From contig NZ_DAHUXJ010000067.1 in NCBI RefSeq assembly GCF_027307225.1, positions 1 through 45,582 on the forward strand: a DNA stretch of 45,582 nucleotides, given 5' to 3'. The notes under the pieces are model-generated. The model saw nothing but the letters and a program-made list of their open reading frames with translations, was not told the origin of the DNA and did not search any database. The number at the start of each line of letters is the position of its first letter. Position 1 is the first letter of the stretch. Positions 32,710-43,316 of this stretch are shown one piece after another. Source of the DNA: Bradyrhizobium sp. GTDB lineage: Bacteria; Pseudomonadota; Alphaproteobacteria; Rhizobiales; Xanthobacteraceae. The position numbers and the translations under genes are program-made.

Positions 32710-33693
32710 CTACCAGCTCTGCTTGAAGCCGGCGGCGACGCTCTTGTTGGGGATACCGAGCGGGGTTTCGGCGATCGAGGCCGAAATATTGAAGCCGCCG
32801 ACTATTTTCTGCTCGGCGCCGATCTTGCGGAGCCATCTGTCGTCGGCGGTGGAAAGGCTTTGACCGGCGGAAAAGCTGGTACCGGTATCCGTGATGCCAA
32901 ACTTCGCGGATTGCTCGGTCCCATAGGTCGAGCGGCCTGCCGCGCCCAGCGTCGGCGCAAACCCTTGGGTCATGTTGTAGCCGTTCTGAAGGGTGAGCGA
33001 GTATTGCTCGCTGAGCGCGAGCGATTTGCTCAAGGAGGTGCCCAGTCTGCCCCGGTCCTGCGAGGGATTGATCCTTGCTTCGACCGTCGTCTTGTCCCAG
33101 ATCGGGCCCACGCCCGGCGCGCTGGCCGACGCCCACGCGGTACCCGACGACTGCGGCTCGTTGCCGCCATTGCCGGCCTTCTCGGCCAGCAACTCCGCAA
33201 GGGTCTGCGGCTGGCGGACGACAGTCATGTCGGCGCCCACTTGCGTGTTCAGAAATGGCGAAATCGGCTGTTTGACCGAAACCGCCGAGCCATATTCCTT
33301 TTCCTGGGCGGACCAGGTCATCTCGCCGGAAGCCGCGGCGCGCGATGGCGGATGCAGCCTTGCCGGATGGGTCGTCATTAAGGTGGAAGCGTCGACGTCG
33401 AGCAGGCTCCAGTCGATGTCCAGATCGGCGATATCGGTATTCCCGGTCGGCGCCGTCCGGCTTTCCGCCGCAGGCGCAGCCGCTTCCTCCGACCGCGGAT
33501 CGCTCGCCTCCTGCGGCTGCGATTGATCGGTGCCTTCAGGCCAGGGCGAGACCTTTGAAGGGGCCTGCAAAGGCACATCTTCCAAAGATTTCGGCTCCGA
33601 TTTGGGCCCGGCGCAGGCGGACCGGCTGTTCAGACCGGACAGGGCCGCAAGCAAAAGAAACCCGGCCAAGCCGTATGCGCCCCTCGGAATCAT
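32710..33693 (-). CDS. Exported, probable outer membrane beta-barrel protein
   Basis: 327 residues from the ATG at 33693. A signal peptide (IPRGAYGLAGFLLLAALSG, cleavage near ACAG) is followed by a Ser/Pro/Glu-rich disordered part of about 80 residues. The rest alternates short polar/hydrophobic strands with Gly turns (KTTVEARINPSQDRGRLGTSLSKSLALSEQYSLTLQNGYN) and ends in AAGFKQSW, a terminal aromatic as in BAM substrates. This suggests a small barrel or surface protein. No family recognised. Upstream in-frame codons to 33840 lie outside a plausible signal peptide. Confidence 0.7.
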   Translation of the reverse strand: MIPRGAYGLAGFLLLAALSGLNSRSACAGPKSEPKSLEDVPLQAPSKVSPWPEGTDQSQPQEASDPRSEEAAAPAAESRTAPTGNTDIADLDIDWSLLDVDASTLMTTHPARLHPPSRAAASGEMTWSAQEKEYGSAVSVKQPISPFLNTQVGADMTVVRQPQTLAELLAEKAGNGGNEPQSSGTAWASASAPGVGPIWDKTTVEARINPSQDRGRLGTSLSKSLALSEQYSLTLQNGYNMTQGFAPTLGAAGRSTYGTEQSAKFGITDTGTSFSAGQSLSTADDRWLRKIGAEQKIVGGFNISASIAETPLGIPNKSVAAGFKQSW

Positions 33694-33848
33694 CGATCCT
33701 GTCCGCCAGCCATCCACCAAGGATGAATATTCACCCGCGGCGAAATGTGGCGTGCGGGGAGGGCGGCCGCAAGGCCGATCGCCTCTCAGGCCCGTTGTTG
33801 GGTCACCACAACAGGCTGCGAGGTTCAATACAGCCTGCAAGCCGGCTC

Positions 33849-34298
33849 TTAGATGTTCTCTCTGGCTCTGGCCGCGATCATCGCGATGAAATCCCGCTCG
33901 ACCACCTGCTGGATCAGGTCGAACGTGTCGATGATTTCACGAATCCTGACGATTTTCCCGTCGCGCAGCGTCAGGAAAACGGCCACGTCGAACTGCACGG
34001 TGCGGTCGTTGAGCCGCTTGACGAAGAAGGCGCGAAGATGAACCGCGACGCGATCGCCTTCGGCGACGATGAACGGCATCTCGTTGCGCATGCTTGAATA
34101 GCGCTCGTGCACCGTCTTCCACATCTGGCGGACGTCATCCTTGCCGCGGTGATGGCCGAGATGCGGCAGGATATCCACCGGCGCGTTGGAGAAAAAATCG
34201 ACGTCATCGCTGCAAAGCGCGAGCGCGCCCTCGATATCGCCGGCATAAAAAGTCTCAAACAGTTCGATGACGCGTTTTTTGTTGAGGTCTTTGATCAT
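33849..34298 (-). CDS. SnoaL/NTF2-like protein
   Basis: 149 residues from the ATG at 34298, with GGAG 9 bases before. A cone-shaped NTF2 fold: N-terminal helix (KRVIELFETFYAGDIEGALALCSDDVDFFSNAP), then GKDDVRQMWKTVHERYSSM and strands RVAVHLRAFFVKRLNDRTVQFDVAVFLTLRDGKIVRIREIIDTFDLIQQV. The family includes ketosteroid isomerase-like enzymes and many inert binding proteins; no catalytic Asp pair is clear enough to assign activity. The longer frame to 34544 passes through repeat sequence. Confidence 0.88.
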   Translation of the reverse strand: MIKDLNKKRVIELFETFYAGDIEGALALCSDDVDFFSNAPVDILPHLGHHRGKDDVRQMWKTVHERYSSMRNEMPFIVAEGDRVAVHLRAFFVKRLNDRTVQFDVAVFLTLRDGKIVRIREIIDTFDLIQQVVERDFIAMIAARARENI

Positions 34299-34500
34299 CT
34301 TTTTTCTCCGCCGGTGTTGGGCCCGACTCGGTAATCCGTTACGTTGTACCTCCAATTGCGTGAGATGGGTTAGGGCAATCCACCGGCCGCGCATGCTGGA
34401 TTCCCGACAGCGGATGATATCGCAAGCCATGCCTCCACCTTCCCGCGGCGTGAAACGCCCGGGCTTTTGCTGGATGTCAGCGCGCCCCGGAAATTCAGGG

Positions 34501-34921
34501 GGCGCAGGGAATGCCGGGCGCTCGCCGCGCCCGCGGCCTCGCACGCAAATAAAAAGCGTACGAGCAATTCACCACAGGTACGCCGAGACAATCCGGCATT
34601 CCCTGCGCGATTGGTTTTAACGGTTTCCTTCGTGCTCGCCCCGGAGACCGGCTTTGTTGCCTCCGTCGCCGGCTTGATGCGGAGCATCACGCCGGCTTGA
34701 TATCGGCGTCGGGATATCAGGCCCACACGACTTCGCCGTCCGTGATCGGCGCATTCGTCTGTTGCGCCATCACGTCCATCGCATCCCACGCCAACGTTTT
34801 GTGACGATCGCGAAACGCCCCTCATTGACGGCGCGGGATGCGCGGAAAATTGCCCGTGATTTGCCCGTCGTCGCAAGCAAACCCGCCTGCGACATGTTGG
34901 CACGACGGGCAAATCAGTGGT
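34501..34921. repeat. Composite repeat, copy 2 (inverted relative to copy 1)
   Basis: Carries the GCAGGGAATGCCGG hairpin at its left end (34504-34517 with 34593-34606) and the GATTTGCCCGTCGT hairpin with a 14-bp perfect stem at its right end (34858-34915). The reverse complement aligns with 27178-27600 end to end, including the TTTTCCGCGCATCCC and GATCGTCAC segments. Confidence 0.8.
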
Positions 34922-34952
34922 GGCAAGCAAATGCTGTCAAGCGGAATCTCCT

Positions 34953-35079
34953 CGTGTCCCGGACGCGGCGCGGATCCGGGGAGCCATGCGATGGTTCGCA
35001 ACAACGACGATCGGCCCCGGGTCAGCAGCGCACCGCTGCCGCGCTGCGCAGCATCCGGGGAACGCAGTCCCGGAATGAC
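34953..35079. repeat. GTCCCGGACGC palindromic repeat, copy C
   Basis: CGTGTCCCGGACGCGGCGC at the left, then GGATCCGGGG, GGCCCCGGGTCAGCAGCGCACC and GCGCAGCATCCGGGGAACGC. The last two segments match copy D at 37795-37840 almost exactly. Confidence 0.72.
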
Positions 35080-35237
35080 AAAGACCGGATTGGCGTTTTT
35101 GACTTTCGTTGTCGATAATGAGCACATGCGAACGTTCGGATGGCAGCCTTCTTATGGGTCTTTAAGATAGCCGTTCAGGCGATGTTCAGCGAGCGTCTGC
35201 TCAAGCTGCTTTCGTTTTTAGGATGAGGGAAAACATC

Positions 35238-37682
35238 ATGCGATGGGCGAGGGTCTTTCTGTTTTCACTTTCTCTCAGCTTGCCGGCATTGGCGGGTCTT
35301 GCCGATCGCGCGGCTGCCCAGCAGCCGCCGCAGCAGAAGCGCGTCGCGCTGGTGGTGGGCGATGGCAATTACGAAAAAGCCCCGCTCGCCACCGCCGCCA
35401 ACGACGCCGGCCTGATCGCGCAGACGCTGCAGGCCGCGGGCTTCGATGTGATCGGGGCGCGGGACCTCGATGCGGACGCCTTGCGCAACAGCTTCCGTGA
35501 TTTCGTCGCGAAGGTGCAGGCCGATCCCGCCAACACGGTCGCGATGATCTACCTCGCAGGCTACGGCGTGCAGCTCGCCGGCGAGAACTATTTCATTCCG
35601 GTCGATTCGAAGGTCACCCGCGACACCGACATCCCGATCGAAGGCCTGCGGATCAGCGACTATGCGCGCGAGCTGGCATCCTTTCCCACGAAGGCCACCG
35701 TTATCGTGCTCGATGCGGCGAGGGCGCAGCCCTTCATCGAAAGCGGCAACCCGATCGCCGGCGGCCTCGCGCTGGTGGACCCTTCGCCGAACATGCTGAT
35801 GGCCTTCAACGCGGCGCCGGGCACGGTCGCGCCCAACGACACCGGCAATTACGGGGTCTATGCGCAAGCGCTCGCCGAAATGATCCGCACCGGCGGATTG
35901 TCGCTGCCCGACGTGTTCGATCGCGTGCGCCTGCGCGTCAGCGAAAACAGCAAGGGCGCGCAGATTCCCTGGAACGCGCAGAAGCTCGATCCGCAGCTTT
36001 CTTTCGCCTTCTTCGACCGGGCGCCGGATGCGCCGCCGGTGCAGGGCCCGCCGGATCAAGTTGCGGCCATCCGCGACAAGCCGATGCGCGATCTCGGCGC
36101 GCAGGAAGCATTCAGCGCGGCGGTCGCGCGCGACACCTTCCAGGGCTATGAGGATTTTCTTGCAGCCTATCCCCGCGACTCCCTGGCCAGGCGCGTGAGA
36201 GCGATCCTGGCCGCGCGGCGCGAGGCGATCACCTGGCGCCGCACCTATCTCGCCGATACGCCAGATGCCTATTGGACCTATCTGCGCCGCTATCCGGATG
36301 GACCTCACGCATGGGATGCGCGGCGTCGTCTCGAGATCCTGTCGGCTGCGCTCGAACCGCCGCCGTCATTTCCCATGATGGACTACGACATACCGCCCCC
36401 GCCGCCGGACGAATATGCCTATGTCGATCGCCCGGTGCTCGATTTCGGCGATCCCGGCTTCGATTTCGCACCGCCGCCTCCGCCCCCGGTATACTTCCTG
36501 CCGCCGCCGCCGCCGGATTTCGTGGTGTTGCCGCCGCCGATCGTTGTCGTGGGGATCGGGGTGGGAGTTGGGATTGGATTATTCGCCCTCCCTCGCCCGG
36601 CCTTCGTGCCGATGCCGGTCTATTGCGCGCCTCCGGCCTATGTCGCGCCGCCGCCGAACAACATCATCTACAACAACATCCACAACACCACCGTCATCAA
36701 CACGGTGATCAACAATCCCGCGCCGACACCGGCTGCGGTCGCGGCCGCGGCTGGCCCGCGGAGGACGGCTACGCCTGCGCCGACGACGCTCGGCCCCACC
36801 TTGCCGCCGCAGGTCGCGCATCGTGCGGCGCTGATTCAGCAGGGCAAGCTGCCGCCGCCGCCCAGCGCCGCGATCAATCCAAGGGCGCCGGGGGTTGTGA
36901 GGCCTGCCAATGTGACGCCTGCGAATCTTCCGCCTGGTGCTCATGTTCCGCCAGGACCTCCGGGCGCCAATCAGCCCGCGCAGCAATTGCCCAAGGAATC
37001 GCCCAAGGAATTGCCCAAGGAATTACCCAAGGCCAACGAATTGCCGAAAGCCAACGCGCTGCCCGTTCCCGGCGCGAAGGGCGCGCCGCCGCCTCCGCCA
37101 GGTGCTGCCCCGAACCGCCTCACGACAACGCCGCAGCCAGGCCAGCCGAATCTGCGTGAGGAGCGCGCCGCGCCTGCGCCTGGTGCGCCGGGCCGGCCGC
37201 CGGTGGCGCAAGGCCAGCCGACGCCGCCTAACGCGCAGGAGCATGAGCGACGCGGGCCACTGCCCGGCGCAACGCCGCCGGCGCGGCCTGGCACTCCGCC
37301 TGCCGCAGCAGCGCCGTCGCGGCCCACGTCGACGCCGCCGCAAGTTCAGCATGCGCCATCTCCGCCGCCGAAGCCGGAGCTTCGGCATGCGCCGCCGCCG
37401 CACGCTGCTCCGCCGCCGCATGCCGCGCCATCTCCGCCGCGGCCTCAACCCGCAGCGCGGCCGGCACCGCCTCCGCCGCGGGCTGCTCCACCGCCGCGGC
37501 CGCAGCCGGCTGCACGTCCTGCGCCGCCTCCGCCGCGGGCTGCTCCGCCTCCGCGGCCGCAACCGATGGCACGACCGGCGCCGCCACCAAGGCCCGCGCC
37601 GCCTCCGCGCGCCGCTCCACGGCCGGCGCCTCCCAAGCCGCCGCCGCCGAAGCGGTGTCCGCCCAATCAGCCGCGTTGTTGA
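35238..37682 (+). CDS. Caspase-fold (peptidase C14) protein lacking both catalytic residues
   Basis: 814 residues from the ATG at 35238, after GAGGG. Signal peptide (VFLFSLSLSLPALAGL, cleavage near AAAQ), then a caspase p20-like domain at about 34-255: RVALVVGDGNY, TVAMIYLAGYGVQLAGENYFIPVD, and VIVLDAARAQPF. In active members these read SGHG and DACR; here the His is Tyr 109 and the Cys is Ala 161, so peptidase activity is not expected. Next come a helical segment with YXXYL.RYP repeats (about 280-370), a hydrophobic Val/Gly stretch (IVVVGIGVGVGIGLFALP) in Pro-rich context, an Asn-rich NNIIYNNIHNTTVINTVINN segment, and a long Pro/Ala tail with three 18-residue tandem units (37438-37600) and KELP repeats. 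Exported to the periplasm or surface; probably a binding or scaffold protein. Confidence 0.88.
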   Translation: MRWARVFLFSLSLSLPALAGLADRAAAQQPPQQKRVALVVGDGNYEKAPLATAANDAGLIAQTLQAAGFDVIGARDLDADALRNSFRDFVAKVQADPANTVAMIYLAGYGVQLAGENYFIPVDSKVTRDTDIPIEGLRISDYARELASFPTKATVIVLDAARAQPFIESGNPIAGGLALVDPSPNMLMAFNAAPGTVAPNDTGNYGVYAQALAEMIRTGGLSLPDVFDRVRLRVSENSKGAQIPWNAQKLDPQLSFAFFDRAPDAPPVQGPPDQVAAIRDKPMRDLGAQEAFSAAVARDTFQGYEDFLAAYPRDSLARRVRAILAARREAITWRRTYLADTPDAYWTYLRRYPDGPHAWDARRRLEILSAALEPPPSFPMMDYDIPPPPPDEYAYVDRPVLDFGDPGFDFAPPPPPPVYFLPPPPPDFVVLPPPIVVVGIGVGVGIGLFALPRPAFVPMPVYCAPPAYVAPPPNNIIYNNIHNTTVINTVINNPAPTPAAVAAAAGPRRTATPAPTTLGPTLPPQVAHRAALIQQGKLPPPPSAAINPRAPGVVRPANVTPANLPPGAHVPPGPPGANQPAQQLPKESPKELPKELPKANELPKANALPVPGAKGAPPPPPGAAPNRLTTTPQPGQPNLREERAAPAPGAPGRPPVAQGQPTPPNAQEHERRGPLPGATPPARPGTPPAAAAPSRPTSTPPQVQHAPSPPPKPELRHAPPPHAAPPPHAAPSPPRPQPAARPAPPPPRAAPPPRPQPAARPAPPPPRAAPPPRPQPMARPAPPPRPAPPPRAAPRPAPPKPPPPKRCPPNQPRC

Positions 37683-37690
37683 TGGGGTCT

Positions 37691-37850
37691 CGTGTCCCGG
37701 ACGCGGCGCAGCACTCTCCCGGCGATGCGAAGCATCGTCCGGTGTGGTGCGCCGCAGATCCGGGGACCCGTGGTTTGTCGAAAGATGGGCCCCGGCTTAG
37801 CAGCGCACCGCTGACGCGCTGCGCAGCATCCGGGGAACGCGACAAGAGGA
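37691..37850. repeat. GTCCCGGACGC palindromic repeat, copy D
   Basis: Starts CGTGTCCCGGACGCGGCGC, has an internal hairpin CCCGGCGATGCGAAGCATCG, and ends with GCGCAGCATCCGGGGAACGC. It begins 8 bases after the caspase-like stop. The following GTCATTCCGGG (37857) is part of another short palindrome family that also occurs at 43182. Confidence 0.72.
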
Positions 37851-37901
37851 GTCGCTGTCATTCCGGGCTGGCTTCGTTTCACTCGCGCCTCGGACGGCTT
37901 A

Positions 37902-38180
37902 TCAAGCTTCCACCGAAGACAGAAATTCTTCCGCCTTCTCTCGCGTTGGAAAACGGCCCAACTCACGATAGTCGGCATCATGCTCGGCTGTTTCAGGTGA
38001 GCGAATAACGACAAACCCATCGCCATCTTGCATAATAAATTCGGTCATGTCCTCGCTGTGGCAGGGCGACATATGTCTCGCGCCGCAATGCGGGCAGTCG
38101 TCGTCGCACGTGCAAGACCATTCGTCGGTCCATATTCGCTTGCAGCGGGCGCATCGGTAGATGTTGAGAAACCAGGCCAT
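37902..38180 (-). CDS. Small zinc-ribbon protein downstream of dpnI
   Basis: 92 residues. The N-terminal half carries CARCKRIWTDEWSCTCDDDCPHCG (two or more CxxC/CxC pairs, likely one or two zinc sites), the C-terminal half is a small domain with VVIRSPETAEHDADYRELGRFPTREKAEEFL. The ATG is 9 bases after the dpnI stop and its SD (AGGAG) overlaps that stop, so it is translated with dpnI. Similar small proteins are thought to be scattered in rhizobia; a role in restriction is not shown. Confidence 0.8.
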   Translation of the reverse strand: MAWFLNIYRCARCKRIWTDEWSCTCDDDCPHCGARHMSPCHSEDMTEFIMQDGDGFVVIRSPETAEHDADYRELGRFPTREKAEEFLSSVEA

Positions 38181-38189
38181 GCGGGTCTC

Positions 38190-38957
38190 CTAAGATCGCA
38201 ACCGATAATTACCACGAGACACGAATTCGATGAATCCCCGATCGCGCAAATATTGAAGCTGTTGACGTATCTTGGGTTTGACGTTCTGGTTTCCGGGATA
38301 GAGATCACCAAGGTGCCGCTCAAATTCATAAACGTCTTCAAGCGTGAATTCGCGCTTGCCCAAAGACTCCACGCATTTCATGACATCGAGTAGCCAGCCG
38401 CGCACCTCAAGGGATTCGTCTCTCAGAAAGAGCGTTTTTTGCCAATCCTGAAGAACAGTTTCCTTCGGACGAACGACACCGTTCTGAACGATGTGAATTT
38501 TGCCGGCATTGGGGACCTTGCCGATCAAAATGTTTGATCCGATCCAACCAGCGCGGCGGGCGGTTGCTGCGAGCGGTTTGCGCCGTTCTATGATGTCGCG
38601 AACAAAGAAATGCTTTGGAACGATGAAAAGATTTACGACGGCGAGAGATTGCAGGTTGTAGTTCATCAACAGCAGGTTTGGATTATTGCTTGCGGTCAGA
38701 CGCTCGCATTTCGTCTTGTAGGCCCCATCAGCAACCTTTGGTCCGAACTTCCCCTTCTGGCTCTTCAGCTCGAATTCCTCGTTGCATGTCGAACAGAGAA
38801 AATCGGCAACCGGACTGTTGTTAGGAAATTGGGACATTTTTGTATTGCCGCACTGCGGACAATAGGCCTGCGCCTTGACCCAAGCTTCGGTCCATGTGCG
38901 GGCGCTTTGCGAGCCGCTAGAATAAGCAGCTTGGGATTCTTCGAAGCCGAGTTTCAT
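38190..38957 (-). CDS. dpnI: DpnI-type methyl-dependent restriction endonuclease
   Basis: 255 residues, the length of pneumococcal DpnI, and alignable to it from memory over most of its length. DpnI cleaves GATC only when the adenine is N6-methylated. The PD-(D/E)XK site is intact: Asp 52 (PVADF), Glu 63 and Lys 65 (EFELKSQ), with a zinc finger from Cys 33, 36, 55 and 58. The characteristic KPLAATARRAGWIGSNI follows, and a C-terminal winged helix (about 185-255, EFTLEDVYEFERHL, KIRQQLQYLRDRGFIEF) provides the second methyl-reading module. GC is near 43-50 percent, well below neighbours, so it was acquired. No GATC methylase is adjacent, as expected for this type. Confidence 0.95.
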   Translation of the reverse strand: MKLGFEESQAAYSSGSQSARTWTEAWVKAQAYCPQCGNTKMSQFPNNSPVADFLCSTCNEEFELKSQKGKFGPKVADGAYKTKCERLTASNNPNLLLMNYNLQSLAVVNLFIVPKHFFVRDIIERRKPLAATARRAGWIGSNILIGKVPNAGKIHIVQNGVVRPKETVLQDWQKTLFLRDESLEVRGWLLDVMKCVESLGKREFTLEDVYEFERHLGDLYPGNQNVKPKIRQQLQYLRDRGFIEFVSRGNYRLRS

Positions 38958-38980
38958 TGAGGCAGCGTAGCCAAACCTGC

Positions 38981-39220
38981 TCAGATTGCTAGCGCCGGTT
39001 GCTTACCTCTTCTCTTCCACCCGCCCCGTTTTCCCGGTGCGCCGCCGGTCGAGCGCGGGGAGGGGCCGAACTCGGGTCCGGACTGACGAGAGTCCGTCGG
39101 CTGGATGACGCGGGTGTCACCACCGAACGGCTTTTCGGGCAATGCGCGATTGGCGTGATAGCGAATGGCCCGTCGGGGTCCGTCCCACATCAGCATTGCT
39201 GACTCATCGACGACATCCAT
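38981..39220 (-). pseudogene. Duplicated 3' tail of uvrB
   Basis: From 38999 to about 39150 the sequence closely follows the end of uvrB at 40090-40240 (same orientation), encoding [26 protein letters not shown] and [12 protein letters not shown] 2-base insertion near the end shifts the frame past the uvrB stop, adding RRGKQPALAI. The part before RALPEK diverges from uvrB (MDVVDESAML..., not LDEMHGP...). No start or function is likely; it is a gene fragment lying between dpnI and the oxidoreductase gene. Confidence 0.8.
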
Positions 39221-39315
39221 GCCGCATTATGGCGGCTTTTTCTTACGAGCATTCGAACCCATTTGAAGATTTCCCGTTAATCTGGGATTCCAGTCATCGA
39301 AAATGGAGGTCCACC

Positions 39316-40071
39316 ATGAAGATCGTCGTGATCGGCGGCACTGGTCTGATCGGTTCGAAGGCCGTCGCTATTCTGTGCCAGGGTGGCCACGAGGTCATCG
39401 CCGCCTCGCCCAAAAACGGGATCAACACGATCACCGGCGAGGGGCTCAACGAGGCGATGGCCGCCGCGCAGGTGGTGGTCGACCTCGCCAATTCGCCCTC
39501 GTTCGATGACGAGGCTGTGCTGAAGTTCTTCGAGACCTCCGGCCGCAACCTTGCCGCTGCCGAGTCTGCAGCGGGCGTCCGGCATCATGTCGCGCTCTCC
39601 ATCGTCGGAGCCGACCGGACGCCTGAAAATGGCTACTTCCGCGCCAAGGTTGCGCAAGAGAAACTGATAGAAGCTTCCGGCATTCCCTACACCATCATCC
39701 GCGCCACCCAGTTTCTGGAATTCCTCGGTGCCATCGCCGCTTCGAGTGCCGATGGAAACGTGGTCAGGGTCGCGCCCGGCCTGTTCCAGCCTATCGCGGC
39801 CGACGACGTTGCCGAGATCGTTGCCGATGTGGCGCTCGCGCCGCCGCGTAGCGGCACTGTCGAGATCGCCGGCCCGGAACGAGCACCCTTCAACGAAGTC
39901 ATCGCGCGCTATCTGAAGGCTACAGGCGATCCGCGTGAGGTCGTTCGCGACGCTGCGGCCCTGTACTGGGGCGGCCGGGTCGAGCAGCGCTCGCTCGTGC
40001 CGTTGGGCGAAGCGCGTCTCGGGCGCATCGGTTTCGACGAATGGTTCCGCCGCTCACGGGCGGCAGCCTGA
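39316..40071 (+). CDS. NAD(P)-binding NmrA-like oxidoreductase
   Basis: 251 residues, atypical short-chain dehydrogenase fold. The dinucleotide motif is GGTGLIGSK (7-15), followed by VVDLANSPSFDD, HHVALSIVGADRTPENGYFRAKVAQEKLIEASGIPYTIIRATQF, typical of NmrA/NAD(P)H-binding proteins; the active-site Tyr-X3-Lys appears as YFRAK. GGAGGT lies 5 bases before the ATG. The gene is bracketed by two direct copies of the uvrB tail. Substrate unknown. Confidence 0.9.
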   Translation: MKIVVIGGTGLIGSKAVAILCQGGHEVIAASPKNGINTITGEGLNEAMAAAQVVVDLANSPSFDDEAVLKFFETSGRNLAAAESAAGVRHHVALSIVGADRTPENGYFRAKVAQEKLIEASGIPYTIIRATQFLEFLGAIAASSADGNVVRVAPGLFQPIAADDVAEIVADVALAPPRSGTVEIAGPERAPFNEVIARYLKATGDPREVVRDAAALYWGGRVEQRSLVPLGEARLGRIGFDEWFRRSRAAA

Positions 40072-40089
40072 TCGGGCTGTCTCGGAATG

Positions 40090-43053
<2,964 letters not shown>

Positions 43054-43181
43054 GGGGCGAATATGGGACGAGTCCGGGTCTGAGAAAAGGGCCGGTTGCG
43101 TTTGAGGAACCGCCTGCACGATGGCCGGTTGCGTTGTCAGCAGTTGTCAGGAGATGCCGTGGCAGTGACAATTCCAAAGCT

Positions 43182-43263
43182 GTCATTCCGGGGCGATGCG
43201 AAGCATCGAGCCCGGAATCTCGAGATTCCGGGTCTGGTGCTTGCGCACCATCCCGGAATGACG
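43182..43263. repeat. GTCATTCCGGGG palindromic repeat
   Basis: Outer arms GTCATTCCGGG and CCCGGAATGAC, with inner hairpins GCGATGCGAAGCATCG and CCGGAATCTCGAGATTCCGG and GTGCTTGCGCAC. It lies in the promoter region between the divergent uvrB and pgm genes. A partial relative is at 37857. Confidence 0.78.
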
Positions 43264-43316
43264 ATGACAGATGGCGGCGAATGCTCAATAAGGTCGAGAA
43301 CTCTCAAGGACCCCAA

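Larger units (their letters stand above)
34299..35237. other. Repeat-filled stretch before the caspase-like gene
   Basis: No gene seen in 939 bases. It contains copy 2 of the composite repeat (34501-34921), copy C of the GTCCCGGACGC repeat (34953-35079), and an AT-richer tail (35086-35237) that may hold the promoter of the next gene. Open frames on both strands coincide with repeats and have no recognisable product. The stretch 34305-34500 shows nothing distinct. Confidence 0.6.

Noticed and set aside
34370..35170. Several open frames of 60-190 codons on both strands
   Set aside because: All coincide with repeat elements and lack SD, start context or recognisable domains.
38981..39220. Independent 79-residue gene downstream of the oxidoreductase
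   Set aside because: Most of it is a frameshifted copy of the uvrB 3' end, so it was called a pseudogene fragment.
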